Assembly (NCBI RefSeq): GCF_000355695.1
Contig: NC_020891.1
Span: forward strand, 1,178,001 to 1,242,000
DNA from: Clavibacter nebraskensis NCPPB 2581
Lineage (GTDB): Bacteria; Actinomycetota; Actinomycetes; Actinomycetales; Microbacteriaceae
DNA: 64,000 nt
Direction of reading: 5' to 3'
Below, one piece after another: positions 26,118-34,316 of this stretch. The notes below the pieces were generated by a model that worked only from the letters and a program-made list of their open reading frames with translations, ran no database searches and had not been told where the DNA came from. Numbering within the stretch: the first letter of the stretch is position 1; each line of letters opens with the position of its first letter. The position numbers were made by a program, and so were the translations under genes.

Positions 26118-26226
26118 GGGCGCGGAGAGTGCCCGACGCGTCGGGCGCCCGCGGGCCGCGTCCACAGGCCGCCGGGCCGGCGCCGCGAGTGCGGTGCCGG
26201 CCCGGCCGGATGGAGCGGGCAGCACG

Positions 26227-27642
26227 TCAAACGGGACGCGGATCCGTCCCGGGTGCGTCGTCGGGTCCGTCGTCCGGCGTCTCGCCCGGCTCGGTCGCGT
26301 GTCCCTGGCCGTCCTCCACGGGGCGTCCGGCGTCGGATCCGCGGAGCAGGTCCTCGAGCGCCTGATCGACCTCGTCGGGCTCGGGCTCGCCCTGCGTGAG
26401 ACGCGCGACGAGCGCGTGCGGCGCGTCGATGTCCTCGGAGGTGGGCAGCACGTCGGGGTGCGACCACAGAGCGTCGCGCTGCTCCGCCCCGACGCCGTCG
26501 GTGACGGCCTGCCACATGGCCGCGGCCTCGCGCAGGCGGCGCGGCCGGAGCTCGAGGCCCACGAGCGTCGCGAAGGCGGACTCGGCGGGACCGCCCGTCG
26601 CGCGGCGGCGGCGCACGGTCTCCGCAATCGCCGACGCGCGGGGGAGGCGCACGGTGGCCGCGGCCGTGACCACGTCCACCCAGCCCTCGATGAGCGCGAG
26701 CATCGTCTCGAGGCGCGCGAGGGCGGCGAGCTGCGCCTCCGTCTTCGGCGGGATGAGGGATCCGTCGACCATGGCCTGGCGGAGCTCCTCGGGGTTCGAC
26801 GGGTCGAAGCCCTCCGCGAGCGACTCGAGCCGGTCGGTGTCGATGTGCACGCCCTTCGCGAACTCCGTGATGGAGGAGATGAGCTGCAGCCGCAGCCAGC
26901 GCGCGTGGCGGAACAGGCGCGCGTGGGCGAGCTCGCGCACGGCGAGGTAGATCTGCACCTGGTCGTCGGAGACGTCGATCCCCTCGCCGAACGCCTGGAC
27001 GTTCTGCGGCAGGAGCGCGGCCTGCTGGTCGTCGAGGAGCGGGATGCCGACGTCGCCGCCCGAGACGACCTCGGTGGACAGCTGCCCGACCACCTGGCCG
27101 AGCTGCATGGCGAAGAGGGTGCCGCCGAGGTTGCGCATCATGCGGCCGGCGCCGGCGACCATGCCCTGCATCTCCTCGGGCGCGTTCTGCTGGAGCACCT
27201 CGGTGAGCGAGTCGGCGATGCTGAGCGCGACGGGCTCCGCGAGCTGCGTCCACACGGGCATGGTGAGCTCGGTCCACTGCGCGCGGGTGATGAGGCGCGG
27301 CGCCACCGTGAGCTGGCTCACGTACGTGACCTCGTCGAGCCAGAGCGCGGCGACCTGGAACGCCTGGTCGAGGGGCGCGGACGCGGCGGCGGTGACCTGC
27401 GTCTGCTCCGCGGCGGCGAGCTGCCGGGCGCCCTCGCGGGCCACCTTCCAGTCCACGCCGTCGCCCGTGTTGGCGAGCGCACCCTGGAGCTGCGCGAGGA
27501 GCTGGCGCACCATCTCCGGGTCCTGCGGGAGGCCGGCGGCGCCCGCGAGCTTGTTCGGGTCGATCTGCCCGTCGGCGCCGAGGAACCGCTCCAGCATGCG
27601 CCGGAACTCGTCCTCGGGATTCGGGGTGGGCTCGTCGGCCAT
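26227..27642 (-). CDS. DUF2342 zinc-dependent-metalloprotease-like protein (Rv3195-like)
   Basis: The 471-aa protein is mostly helical, without a signal peptide. It has the family core VQIYLAVRELAHARLFRHAR, where RELAH takes the place of the HExxH zinc motif, so the first His is not present. IDTDRLESLAEGFDPSNPEEL is split here as IDTDRLESL and FDPSNPEEL, both typical of DUF2342. The last 60 residues are acidic and low-complexity. The ATG at 27642 is supported by a purine-rich stretch (GGGAGA), and a TAGCGT box lies about 58 bases upstream (27700-27705). The protease activity implied by the family name is not demonstrated by visible residues. It is divergent from the PDZ-Lon protease gene. Confidence 0.82.
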   Translation of the reverse strand: MADEPTPNPEDEFRRMLERFLGADGQIDPNKLAGAAGLPQDPEMVRQLLAQLQGALANTGDGVDWKVAREGARQLAAAEQTQVTAAASAPLDQAFQVAALWLDEVTYVSQLTVAPRLITRAQWTELTMPVWTQLAEPVALSIADSLTEVLQQNAPEEMQGMVAGAGRMMRNLGGTLFAMQLGQVVGQLSTEVVSGGDVGIPLLDDQQAALLPQNVQAFGEGIDVSDDQVQIYLAVRELAHARLFRHARWLRLQLISSITEFAKGVHIDTDRLESLAEGFDPSNPEELRQAMVDGSLIPPKTEAQLAALARLETMLALIEGWVDVVTAAATVRLPRASAIAETVRRRRATGGPAESAFATLVGLELRPRRLREAAAMWQAVTDGVGAEQRDALWSHPDVLPTSEDIDAPHALVARLTQGEPEPDEVDQALEDLLRGSDAGRPVEDGQGHATEPGETPDDGPDDAPGTDPRPV

Positions 27643-27699
27643 GGAGGGTCTCCCGGGGGTCGAGGGGGTCCGGATCGCGGTGCCGCGGCCGGTGGATCC

Positions 27700-27705
27700 A
27701 CGCTA
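27700..27705 (-). promoter_or_regulatory. Putative -10 box for the DUF2342 gene
   Basis: TAGCGT on the minus strand; the predicted leader before the ATG at 27642 is about 50 bases. Confidence 0.35.
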
Positions 27706-27739
27706 GCCCGCGCCCACGGGAAACCCATCCGCATTCGCC

Positions 27740-27745
27740 TAGGCT
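27740..27745 (+). promoter_or_regulatory. Putative -10 box for the PDZ-Lon gene
   Basis: TAGGCT lies 109 bases before the ATG at 27855 and would give an untranslated leader of about 100 bases, long for this region. Confidence 0.35.
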
Positions 27746-27854
27746 GAGCCACCGCGGCTTCCGCCCGCCGCGAACAGCGGCCACGAGGGCCGCCCCGACG
27801 CCCGTCGCCCGGCCGCCTCCCGGCCCGACGCGCCCCGACACCGAGGACATCCGG

Positions 27855-28946
27855 ATGAGCCTGTTCGCCCAGCACGCCCCCCGCGCACCCCGGCCCCCGC
27901 GCCGCCGCCGTGTCGGCCGCGTGCTCGCCGGCACCGGCGCCGTGCTCGCCCTCGCGCTCGGCCTCATGCCGTCGCCGTACGTCATCGAGCAGCCGGGTCC
28001 CGTGTTCGACACCCTCGGCACGAGCGACCACGAGGGCACCGAGCGTCCCCTCATCTCCATCCCCGACCGCACGACGTACCCCACCGACGGCAGCCTCGAC
28101 ATGCTCACCGTCAGCGTCGTCGGCAACCCCGCGCAGCGTCCCGACTGGTTCGCGGTCGTCTCCGCCTGGCTCGACCCGACCCGCAGCGTCGTGCCGATGG
28201 AGGCCGTCTTCCCGGCGGGTCAGACGGCCGAGGATCGCGACGCCCAGAACCAGGTCCAGATGACCGACTCGCAGCAGGACGCGGTGGCCGCTGCCCTCAC
28301 CGAGCTCGGCATCCAGGTCCCGCGCACCCTCCAGGTGCAGAGCGTCCTCGACGGCTCCCCGGCCGACGGGGCCCTCCGCGCCGGCGACGCGATCCGCACG
28401 GTCGACGGCGCCGACGTGATCGACCTCGCCGACCTCCAGGCGCGCGTCGCCGCCGCGGGCACGACCACGCCGCTGTCCTTCGGGATCACGCGCGACGGCC
28501 AGGACAGCACGGTCGAGGTCACGCCCGCCGCGCGCGACGGCCGCCCCGTCATCGGCGTCGTCACCTCCACCTCCTACGAGTTCCCGTTCGAGGTCGACAT
28601 CCAGCTCGACGACGTCGGCGGGCCGAGCGCCGGGATGATGTTCGCGCTCGGGATCATGGACAAGCTCGAGGAGGGCTCGCTCACCGGCGGCAAGGCCATC
28701 GCGGGCACGGGCACGATCGACGCGGGGGGCGACGTCGGCCCCATCGGCGGCATCCGCCAGAAGCTCTACGGCGCCGAGCGCGCGGGGGCCCGGTACTTCC
28801 TGGCGCCGACCGACAACTGCGACGAGGTGCGCGGGCACGTGCCCGACGGCCTCCGCGTGTTCGCCGTGTCGACCCTCGACGACTCGCTCGCGGCGCTCGC
28901 CGCCATCTCCACGGACGGCGACCTGGACGCGCTCCCGACCTGCTGA
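27855..28946 (+). CDS. Membrane-anchored PDZ-Lon serine protease (YlbL / Rv3194c-like)
   Basis: The 363-aa protein has a basic N-terminus and one signal-anchor helix (about residues 22-42, ending SPYVIEQPGP). A PDZ domain (about 160-230; GSPADGALRAGDAIRTVDG) is followed by a Lon catalytic domain. The catalytic Ser is in DVGGPSAGMMFALG and the Lys in IGGIRQKLYGAERAGA. It probably degrades or processes extracytoplasmic proteins. Bacillus YlbL is a related protease involved in recovery from the DNA-damage checkpoint, which is suggestive beside adnAB and uvrD2, but this link is only inferred. GAGGA precedes the ATG. Confidence 0.9.
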   Translation: MSLFAQHAPRAPRPPRRRRVGRVLAGTGAVLALALGLMPSPYVIEQPGPVFDTLGTSDHEGTERPLISIPDRTTYPTDGSLDMLTVSVVGNPAQRPDWFAVVSAWLDPTRSVVPMEAVFPAGQTAEDRDAQNQVQMTDSQQDAVAAALTELGIQVPRTLQVQSVLDGSPADGALRAGDAIRTVDGADVIDLADLQARVAAAGTTTPLSFGITRDGQDSTVEVTPAARDGRPVIGVVTSTSYEFPFEVDIQLDDVGGPSAGMMFALGIMDKLEEGSLTGGKAIAGTGTIDAGGDVGPIGGIRQKLYGAERAGARYFLAPTDNCDEVRGHVPDGLRVFAVSTLDDSLAALAAISTDGDLDALPTC

Positions 28947-29044
28947 CGCCCTGCCGAGGACAGCATTCGCCGCGGTCGTCGAGAGGGCGCCCTTACCAGA
29001 CGCGCACCGTCGCTCGCTCGCAGGTCCCTGGCAACCGCCCCGCC

Positions 29045-29050
29045 TAGGAT
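29045..29050 (+). promoter_or_regulatory. Putative -10 box for the UPF0182 gene
   Basis: TAGGAT lies 35 bases before the GTG at 29086, predicting a leader of about 30 bases that includes a GAGG ribosome site. Confidence 0.4.
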
Positions 29051-29085
29051 GAGGACTCCGCTGTCCCCGACTCTGAGGCACACAC

Positions 29086-32034
29086 GTGACAAGCACATCC
29101 GCCCGGCCCGCCAGACGGAGCCGAGCCCCCCTCGCCATCACCGCGGCCATCATCGCCGCCCTCGTGATCGCGTTCTTCATCTTCGCCGGGTTCTACGCCG
29201 ACGTCCTCTGGTACGACCAGCTGGGCTACCTCGGGGTGCTGCTCACGCAGTGGGGCGCGGGCATCGCGCTGTTCCTCGTCGGGTTCCTCGCCATGGCGAT
29301 CCCGGTGTTCGTGAGCATCCAGGTCGCGTACCGCTCGCGACCCGTCTACGCGAAGCTCAACTCGCAGCTCGACCGCTACCAGCAGGTCATCGAGCCGCTG
29401 CGCCGCCTCGCCATGTTCGCGATCCCCGCGGTGTTCGGGCTGTTCGCCGGCGTCTCCGCGTCGAGCGGCTGGCAGCGCACGCTCCTCTGGCTCAACCGCA
29501 CGCCCTCCGGCACGACCGACCCGCAGTTCGGGCTCGACACGTCGTTCTACCTGTTCGAGCTGCCCTTCTACCACGCGGTCGTCGGCTTCGCCTCGGCCGT
29601 CGTCATCATCTCCATGCTCGGCGTGCTCGCCACGAGCTACCTCTACGGCGCCGTGCGGTTCTCGGGCCGCGAGGTGCGCATCTCGAAGAGCTCGCGCATC
29701 CAGATCGCGATCACCGCGGGCGTCTACTTCCTGCTGCAGGGCGTGAGCATCTGGCTCGACCAGTACTCCTCCGTGGTCAACACGGCCAACGGCGGGCTGT
29801 TCACCGGTGCCGCGTACTCCGACGTCAACGCCGTGATCCCCGGCCGCACGATCCTCGCCGGCATCGCCGTCGTCGTCGCGGTGCTGTTCCTCATCACCGC
29901 GGCCATCGGCCGGTGGCGCCTGCCCATCATCGGCACCGCGGGGCTCATCGTGGCCAGCATCCTCATCGGCACGGCCTACCCGGCCATCGTGCAGCGCTTC
30001 CAGGTGGAGCCCAACGAGCGCTCGCTCGAGTCGCCGTTCTACGAGCGCAACATCGAGGCGACCCGGCAGGCCTACGGTCTCGCGGACATCGAGGAGATCC
30101 CCTACGACGCGACGACGGACACCACGCCGGGCGCGCTCCGCAAGGATGCCGCGACCACCGCGAACATCCGCATCCTCGACCCCGCGGTCGTCGGCGACGC
30201 GTTCAGCCAGCTGCAGCAGTTCCGGCAGTACTACCAGTTCGGCGACAACCTCGACGTCGACCGGTACCAGATCGACGGCCGCGTGCAGGACACGGTGGTC
30301 GCGGTCCGCGAGCTGAGCCCCACCAACACCGGCACCTCGTGGGTCAACCAGCACCTCGTCTACACGCACGGCTACTCGCTCGTGGCGGCGTACGGCACGC
30401 AGCGCACCTCCGACGGCCAGCCCGTGTTCCTCGAGTCCGGCATCCCGGCCTCGGGCGACCTGGGCGACTTCGAGCCGCGCGTCTACTTCGGCGAGAACTC
30501 GCCCGACTACTCCATCGTCGGCGGCCCCGAGTCGGGCGACAAGGTGGAGCTGGACTACCCGTCCGGCGTCGACGGCGCGGACGAGACCTACACGACGTTC
30601 CAGGGCGACGGCGGGCCGAAGGTCGACAACGTCTTCAAGCGGCTCATCTACGCGCTCAAGTTCCAGTCGGAGCAGATCTTCCTGGCCAACCAGATCAACG
30701 ACCAGTCGCAGATCCTCTACGACCGCGACCCCGCGGAGCGCGTCGGCAAGGTCGCGCCGTACCTCACGGTCGACAAGGACCCGTACCCCAGCGTGGTCGA
30801 CGGCCGCGTGGTCTGGATCGTCGACGGATACACGACGAGCGACCAGTACCCCTACTCGCAGCACAACGACATGAGCCGCCTCATCGCCGACTCGCAGCAG
30901 ACCCAGCCGCTCGTGCCGACGGACCGGATCAACTACATCCGCAACTCGGTCAAGGCCACGGTCGACGCGTACGACGGCAAGGTCACGCTCTACGCGTGGG
31001 ACGCCGACGACCCGATCCTCAAGACCTGGCAGAAGGTCTTCCCGTCGACCCTCAAACCGATCGCGGACATCTCGGGCGAGCTCATGAGCCACCTGCGCTT
31101 CCCGGCCGACATGTTCAAGGTCCAGCGCGCGGTGCTCGGCAAGTACCACGTCACGGACCCCGGCTCGATCTACTCGAACCAGGACCTCTGGACCACGCCG
31201 AACGACCCGACGGCCACCACCGAGGCGGGCACGCCGGCGAGCCTCCAGCCGCCGTACTACCTCACCATGCAGATGCCGGGTCAGGACGCCCCGCGGTTCT
31301 CGCTGTACTCGACGTTCATCCCGCCGGCCACGCAGGACACCTCCCGGAGCGTGCTCACGGGCTACCTCGGGGTGGACTCGGACGCCGGGAACGTGGCGGG
31401 GGAGAAAGCGGCGGACTACGGGAAGCTGCGCCTGCTGACGCTGCCGAACGACGACACCATCCCGGCGCCGACGCAGATCCAGAACAACTTCAACTCGGAC
31501 ACGAACGTGGCGAACCAGCTCAACCTGCTGGAGCGCGGCGGCCGCACGAGCGTGGTGCGCGGCAACCTGCTGACCCTCCCGGTCGGCGGCGGCCTGCTCT
31601 ACGTGCAGCCCGTGTACGTCCGGTCGACGGGCGACACGAGCTACCCGCTGCTCCGCAAGGTGCTGGTGGCGTTCGGCGACAAGATCGCGTTCGAGGACAC
31701 GCTGGACGCGGCCCTCGACAGCATCTTCGAGGGCGACTCGGGGGCGACGGCGGGCGACGAGAACGTGCCCACGACGCCCGCGGACGGCGCCACGGGCGAC
31801 GGGTCCACCGACGGCGGGACGGATGCGGGCACGGGATCCACGCCCACGCCAGCGCCGACCTCCTCGCCCTCGGCGCCCGCGCAGGATGTGCAGGCGGCGC
31901 TCGACGCGGCCAACACGGCGCTGCAGGAGCGTCAGGCCGCGTATGCCTCCGGAGACCTCGTGGCCGCGGCGCAGGCGGACCAGCGGTTCACCGAGGCCGT
32001 GCAGCGCGCGTACGAGCTGAGCCAGCAGCAGTAG
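29086..32034 (+). CDS. UPF0182 family large membrane protein (Rv3193c-like)
   Basis: The 982-aa protein begins with about seven transmembrane helices in the first 300 residues. The conserved FYADVLWYDQLGYLGVLLTQ comes early and RFQVEPNERSLESPFYERNI marks the end of the membrane part. A large domain of about 600 residues follows, probably outside, with SLVAAYGTQ and YFGENSPDYSIVGG. It ends in a low-complexity Thr/Asp/Pro segment and a short Ala/Gln helix. This is the typical layout and length of UPF0182, whose function is unknown. The GTG start follows GAGG. A strong hairpin ends the transcript. Confidence 0.92.
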   Translation: MTSTSARPARRSRAPLAITAAIIAALVIAFFIFAGFYADVLWYDQLGYLGVLLTQWGAGIALFLVGFLAMAIPVFVSIQVAYRSRPVYAKLNSQLDRYQQVIEPLRRLAMFAIPAVFGLFAGVSASSGWQRTLLWLNRTPSGTTDPQFGLDTSFYLFELPFYHAVVGFASAVVIISMLGVLATSYLYGAVRFSGREVRISKSSRIQIAITAGVYFLLQGVSIWLDQYSSVVNTANGGLFTGAAYSDVNAVIPGRTILAGIAVVVAVLFLITAAIGRWRLPIIGTAGLIVASILIGTAYPAIVQRFQVEPNERSLESPFYERNIEATRQAYGLADIEEIPYDATTDTTPGALRKDAATTANIRILDPAVVGDAFSQLQQFRQYYQFGDNLDVDRYQIDGRVQDTVVAVRELSPTNTGTSWVNQHLVYTHGYSLVAAYGTQRTSDGQPVFLESGIPASGDLGDFEPRVYFGENSPDYSIVGGPESGDKVELDYPSGVDGADETYTTFQGDGGPKVDNVFKRLIYALKFQSEQIFLANQINDQSQILYDRDPAERVGKVAPYLTVDKDPYPSVVDGRVVWIVDGYTTSDQYPYSQHNDMSRLIADSQQTQPLVPTDRINYIRNSVKATVDAYDGKVTLYAWDADDPILKTWQKVFPSTLKPIADISGELMSHLRFPADMFKVQRAVLGKYHVTDPGSIYSNQDLWTTPNDPTATTEAGTPASLQPPYYLTMQMPGQDAPRFSLYSTFIPPATQDTSRSVLTGYLGVDSDAGNVAGEKAADYGKLRLLTLPNDDTIPAPTQIQNNFNSDTNVANQLNLLERGGRTSVVRGNLLTLPVGGGLLYVQPVYVRSTGDTSYPLLRKVLVAFGDKIAFEDTLDAALDSIFEGDSGATAGDENVPTTPADGATGDGSTDGGTDAGTGSTPTPAPTSSPSAPAQDVQAALDAANTALQERQAAYASGDLVAAAQADQRFTEAVQRAYELSQQQ

Positions 32035-32050
32035 CGCCCGGCTCCTGACC

Positions 32051-32098
32051 AGGACGGCCCCGGCGGCCCCGCGATGCGGGTGCCGTCGGGGCCGTCCT
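32051..32098 (+). terminator. Terminator after the UPF0182 gene
   Basis: An 11-bp outer stem (aggacggcccc with ggggccgtcct) has further inner pairing and is followed by TTGTG. Confidence 0.75.
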
Positions 32099-32174
32099 TG
32101 TGCGGGGCAGTGGATCCGGCGGGCGGTGTCGTGCTGCAGCCGCCCGGTGGTCACGAGCACCCCCGGAGGTCTGG

Positions 32175-32180
32175 TAACGT
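32175..32180 (+). promoter_or_regulatory. Putative -10 box of the initiator tRNA gene
   Basis: TAACGT ends eleven bases before the mature tRNA 5' end. No clear -35 is seen. Confidence 0.45.
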
Positions 32181-32191
32181 ATTCCTCGTAG

Positions 32192-32265
32192 CGCGGGGTG
32201 GAGCAGTTCGGTAGCTCGCTGGGCTCATAACCCAGAGGTCGTAGGTTCAAATCCTGCCCCCGCAA
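32192..32265 (+). tRNA. Initiator tRNA-Met (anticodon CAT)
   Basis: All four stems fold: acceptor GCGGGG/CCCCGC, D-stem GAGC/GCTC, anticodon stem CTGGG/CCCAG with loop CTCATAA, and T-stem GTAGG/CCTGC with loop TTCAAAT. The unpaired first base (C1 opposite A72) and three G-C pairs next to the anticodon loop mark it as the initiator tRNA. The 3' CCA is not encoded; CAA follows the discriminator A. Confidence 0.95.
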
Positions 32266-32271
32266 CAAGAT

Positions 32272-32302
32272 GAAGGCCCGGTCTCCTCGAGACCGGGCCT
32301 TC
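32272..32302. terminator. Terminator after the initiator tRNA
   Basis: A perfect 14-bp stem (gaaggcccggtctc and its complement) with a 3-base loop. It may also serve the converging peroxiredoxin gene. Confidence 0.8.
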
Positions 32303-32331
32303 TGCTGTGCCGCGAAGCGCTTTCGCGGCGG

Positions 32332-32997
32332 CTAGCGGGCGATCACCGCGTCGACCGCGGTGAGGATCTCCGGCACCTCGGTGCGCGTCGTGTAGTCGAC
32401 GTGCACGTCGGCGAAGGCCACGCGGCGGTCGGCGTCCACGACGATCACGGTCGGGAACGGGATGTCACCCGTGCCGTCGGCGTTGCTGTCCGCCACGTCG
32501 AAGCCGAGCTGGGTGTGGGCCGCGCGGGCCTCGGGGGTCGGTTCGGTCACGAGGCCGAGCGCGCGCACGAACGCGTTGGACGGATCCGACAGCACCGGGA
32601 AGTCCAGCCCGCCGCCCGCGACCGCCTGCGCGCTCCCCTCCGGCGTCTGCGGGCTCACGGCCACGAGCGTCGCGCCGCGCTCCCGCAGGGCGGGCAGCAG
32701 CCCGGCCTGGTACTGGCGGAAGGTCAGGTTGCAGTACGGGCACCATGCGCCGCGGTACAGCACGACCACCGCGGGGCCGGACCCGAGGGCGGCGTGCAGG
32801 TCGACCTCCGCGCCGTCGGGGTCCACGAGCGTCGCAGCGGGCAGCTGGTCCCCAGGGGCGACCGCGCCGTCGGGCACGCCGCCGTCGCGGAGCGCCTGCT
32901 GCTCCGCAGCGAACACTGCCGAGAGGTCCGGCCCGATCTGCTCCGCGAAGCCGCGGTCGAACTCGGCGATCTTCGCCTGGATGGTGGTGTCGGTCAT
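32332..32997 (-). CDS. Peroxiredoxin-like AhpC/TSA family protein
   Basis: The 221-aa protein is a thioredoxin-fold peroxiredoxin. VVVLYRGAWCPYCNLTFRQY contains two Cys in a CPYC arrangement, the first at the peroxidatic position. LVAVSPQTPEGS follows and FPTVIVVDADRRVAFADVH forms the later strand. It probably reduces peroxides in the cytoplasm with a thiol partner that is not encoded nearby. About 70 helical residues precede the core. GAGGAGACATC before the ATG at 32997 is a strong ribosome site. Confidence 0.85.
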   Translation of the reverse strand: MTDTTIQAKIAEFDRGFAEQIGPDLSAVFAAEQQALRDGGVPDGAVAPGDQLPAATLVDPDGAEVDLHAALGSGPAVVVLYRGAWCPYCNLTFRQYQAGLLPALRERGATLVAVSPQTPEGSAQAVAGGGLDFPVLSDPSNAFVRALGLVTEPTPEARAAHTQLGFDVADSNADGTGDIPFPTVIVVDADRRVAFADVHVDYTTRTEVPEILTAVDAVIAR

Positions 32998-33166
32998 GAT
33001 GTCTCCTCGTTCCGTCGGGTCGGTGCGCTCACCGTAGGCGGGCGATCCGGGAGGGTCGCAGGAGGGGCGTCACGCGGCGTCACGACCGACACCGAGCGGA
33101 CAGGGGGGGCGGCCATGCAATGTGCTTCTGTTCGGACACATCCGGCTACGGACGTGTGGAGTCGAG

Positions 33167-33236
33167 CCCGTAGCCCGTAGCCCGTAGCCCGTAGCCCGTA
33201 GCCCGTAGCCCGTAGCCCGTAGCCCGTAGCCCGTAG
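33167..33236. repeat. Ten perfect tandem copies of a 7-bp unit (CCCGTAG)
   Basis: CCCGTAG is repeated ten times without a mismatch over 70 bases, starting after gtcgag and ending before gcca. Perfect short tandem repeats gain and lose units by replication slippage, so this is a likely variable-number locus. On the minus strand the array would be translated as a repeating GLRATGY peptide in an unsupported open frame. It ends 98 bases before the -10 box of the next gene. Confidence 0.97.
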
Positions 33237-33333
33237 GCCAGATTGGGCGGAAATATAGACACTACGTTCTGCCTCTGTCTCCTTCGCGTGTAGGGCGTTC
33301 GAAGATCAGGGCGTGGGTCTTGTGCCAAGCGCC

Positions 33334-33339
33334 TAAAGT
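33334..33339 (+). promoter_or_regulatory. -10 box of the HEPN-type gene
   Basis: TAAAGT ends six bases before the GTG at 33346, indicating a leaderless transcript. No -35 match was found. Confidence 0.5.
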
Positions 33340-33345
33340 ACACAC

Positions 33346-34140
33346 GTGAGCACACTATCGAGGACCATCGCTAGGGCCGGTTTGGCCTATAGCGAGTCGG
33401 CCTACGGGCTGAATTTATTTGTCCGGGAGTCACTTAAGGGTGTTGTGGCAGCAGCTGAGCAATCGGCGGAGATTTGGAGAAAAATTGAGATCACCCCTCC
33501 GGATGACGGTAATGTCGAATTTCCGGTCTATGATCCGAATCTAGGTATTCAAATTGATACACTGTCATTCACAAAAGACGAGTACAACACTCTGCTTTTG
33601 AATATGGAGATAGCTCACTCCGCCCGATCCACGCATCCTGAAGTGCTGCTACAAATGAGCCTCACTCACGCATGTGCTCTTTGGGATGCCTTGTTCTCCG
33701 ATGTTATCCGTGCAACTATTTTGAGTATGCCGCAGCATCTGAAGTCAAAAGAAACCATGACTTGGGATGAAATCATTGAACATCAGCTGCGAGGATCTCT
33801 AGTTGAGGTGCTAGTCGAGCGGCGCGTAAGAAAGATTGCTTACTCAGGAGTGAGAGAGCAACTGACGTATGTCAGGGATCGTCTTGGTGTAGACCTGATC
33901 TCGAGTTCAAAAGTAGATGTTGGCGCCTTAGAGATTATTCGACTCAAGCGAAATGCTGTTGCGCACAATGGGGCGCGTGTTACGAATGAGTACGCAGTCA
34001 GGGTCGATTTACTCGTTGGACAACCAATTGTATTCACTGAAGAGTCGGCGGCGGCAGAGCGAGAGCATCTCCACGCATCAGGTATGGCGCTCGTTGAGGG
34101 TCTACTCGCGAAGTACTGCCCCGAGGAGTGGAATGCCTAA
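33346..34140 (+). CDS. HEPN-like protein, low-GC, probably horizontally acquired
   Basis: This 264-aa protein is helical and has no signal peptide. Near the C-terminal third it carries IIRLKRNAVAHNGARV, in which R202-N203-x3-H207 fits the R-x4-6-H motif of HEPN ribonucleases and related RiboL-PSP/MAE_28990-type HEPN proteins. An earlier helix (LTHACALWDALFSDVIRATI) resembles the first helix of such domains. GC content is near half, far below the neighbours, with AT-ending codons such as ATT, AAA and GAT common. This supports recent transfer. HEPN proteins serve in toxin-antitoxin and anti-phage defence as well as housekeeping; no partner gene is adjacent. The family call is moderate, and activity is inferred from the motif alone. 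Confidence 0.6.
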   Translation: MSTLSRTIARAGLAYSESAYGLNLFVRESLKGVVAAAEQSAEIWRKIEITPPDDGNVEFPVYDPNLGIQIDTLSFTKDEYNTLLLNMEIAHSARSTHPEVLLQMSLTHACALWDALFSDVIRATILSMPQHLKSKETMTWDEIIEHQLRGSLVEVLVERRVRKIAYSGVREQLTYVRDRLGVDLISSSKVDVGALEIIRLKRNAVAHNGARVTNEYAVRVDLLVGQPIVFTEESAAAEREHLHASGMALVEGLLAKYCPEEWNA

Positions 34141-34316
34141 ATGATGAGTGTTTAACCAGGTTGGGTTGTCGCGCCTATCCCACGGGGCCTCCGTGGCGAT
34201 TCAATCAATTAATGACGAGTGAAAGTGCAAATGTAAGCAGGCGTGGCGCACTGTTCAGGCGCCTGACCCGATTTTTTTGCGTACCTGCTCTGTCAAAGCC
34301 TCGGGGGACGCGGCTG
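34141..34316. other. Right flank of the low-GC island
   Basis: This stretch of 176 bases has no supported gene. It has mixed composition, contains the T-run terminator, and returns to high GC at about 34300 just before the ABC1 stop codon. No direct repeat or integrase remnant was recognised. Confidence 0.5.
34255..34278 (+). terminator. Rho-independent terminator-like site downstream of the HEPN gene
   Basis: The palindrome TCAGGCGCCTGA is followed five bases later by seven Ts (34272-34278), a form unlike the T-less hairpins of the native genes. It lies at the right edge of the low-GC segment. Confidence 0.5.

Larger units (their letters stand above)
32998..33345. other. 348-base intergenic region with the heptamer array
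   Basis: No supported gene lies here. It holds the upstream region of the peroxiredoxin gene, the ten-copy heptamer array (33167-33236) and then AT-richer sequence leading to the promoter of the HEPN-type gene. Base composition drops clearly after the array. Confidence 0.7.

Noticed and set aside
27740-27854. Riboswitch in the leader of the PDZ-Lon gene
   Set aside because: The leader is about 100 bases but shows no conserved riboswitch core that I can recognise, only GC-rich sequence.
33167-33236. CRISPR array
   Set aside because: The repeats are 7-bp, directly adjacent and without spacers, and no cas genes are present.
33146-33355. 69-codon minus-strand frame with a repeating GLRATGY peptide
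   Set aside because: It is produced by the heptamer array (three heptamers make seven codons) and has no ribosome site or upstream promoter.
33000-34316. Prophage or integrative element at the initiator tRNA gene
   Set aside because: No integrase, no repeat of the tRNA 3' end, and only one foreign-looking gene.
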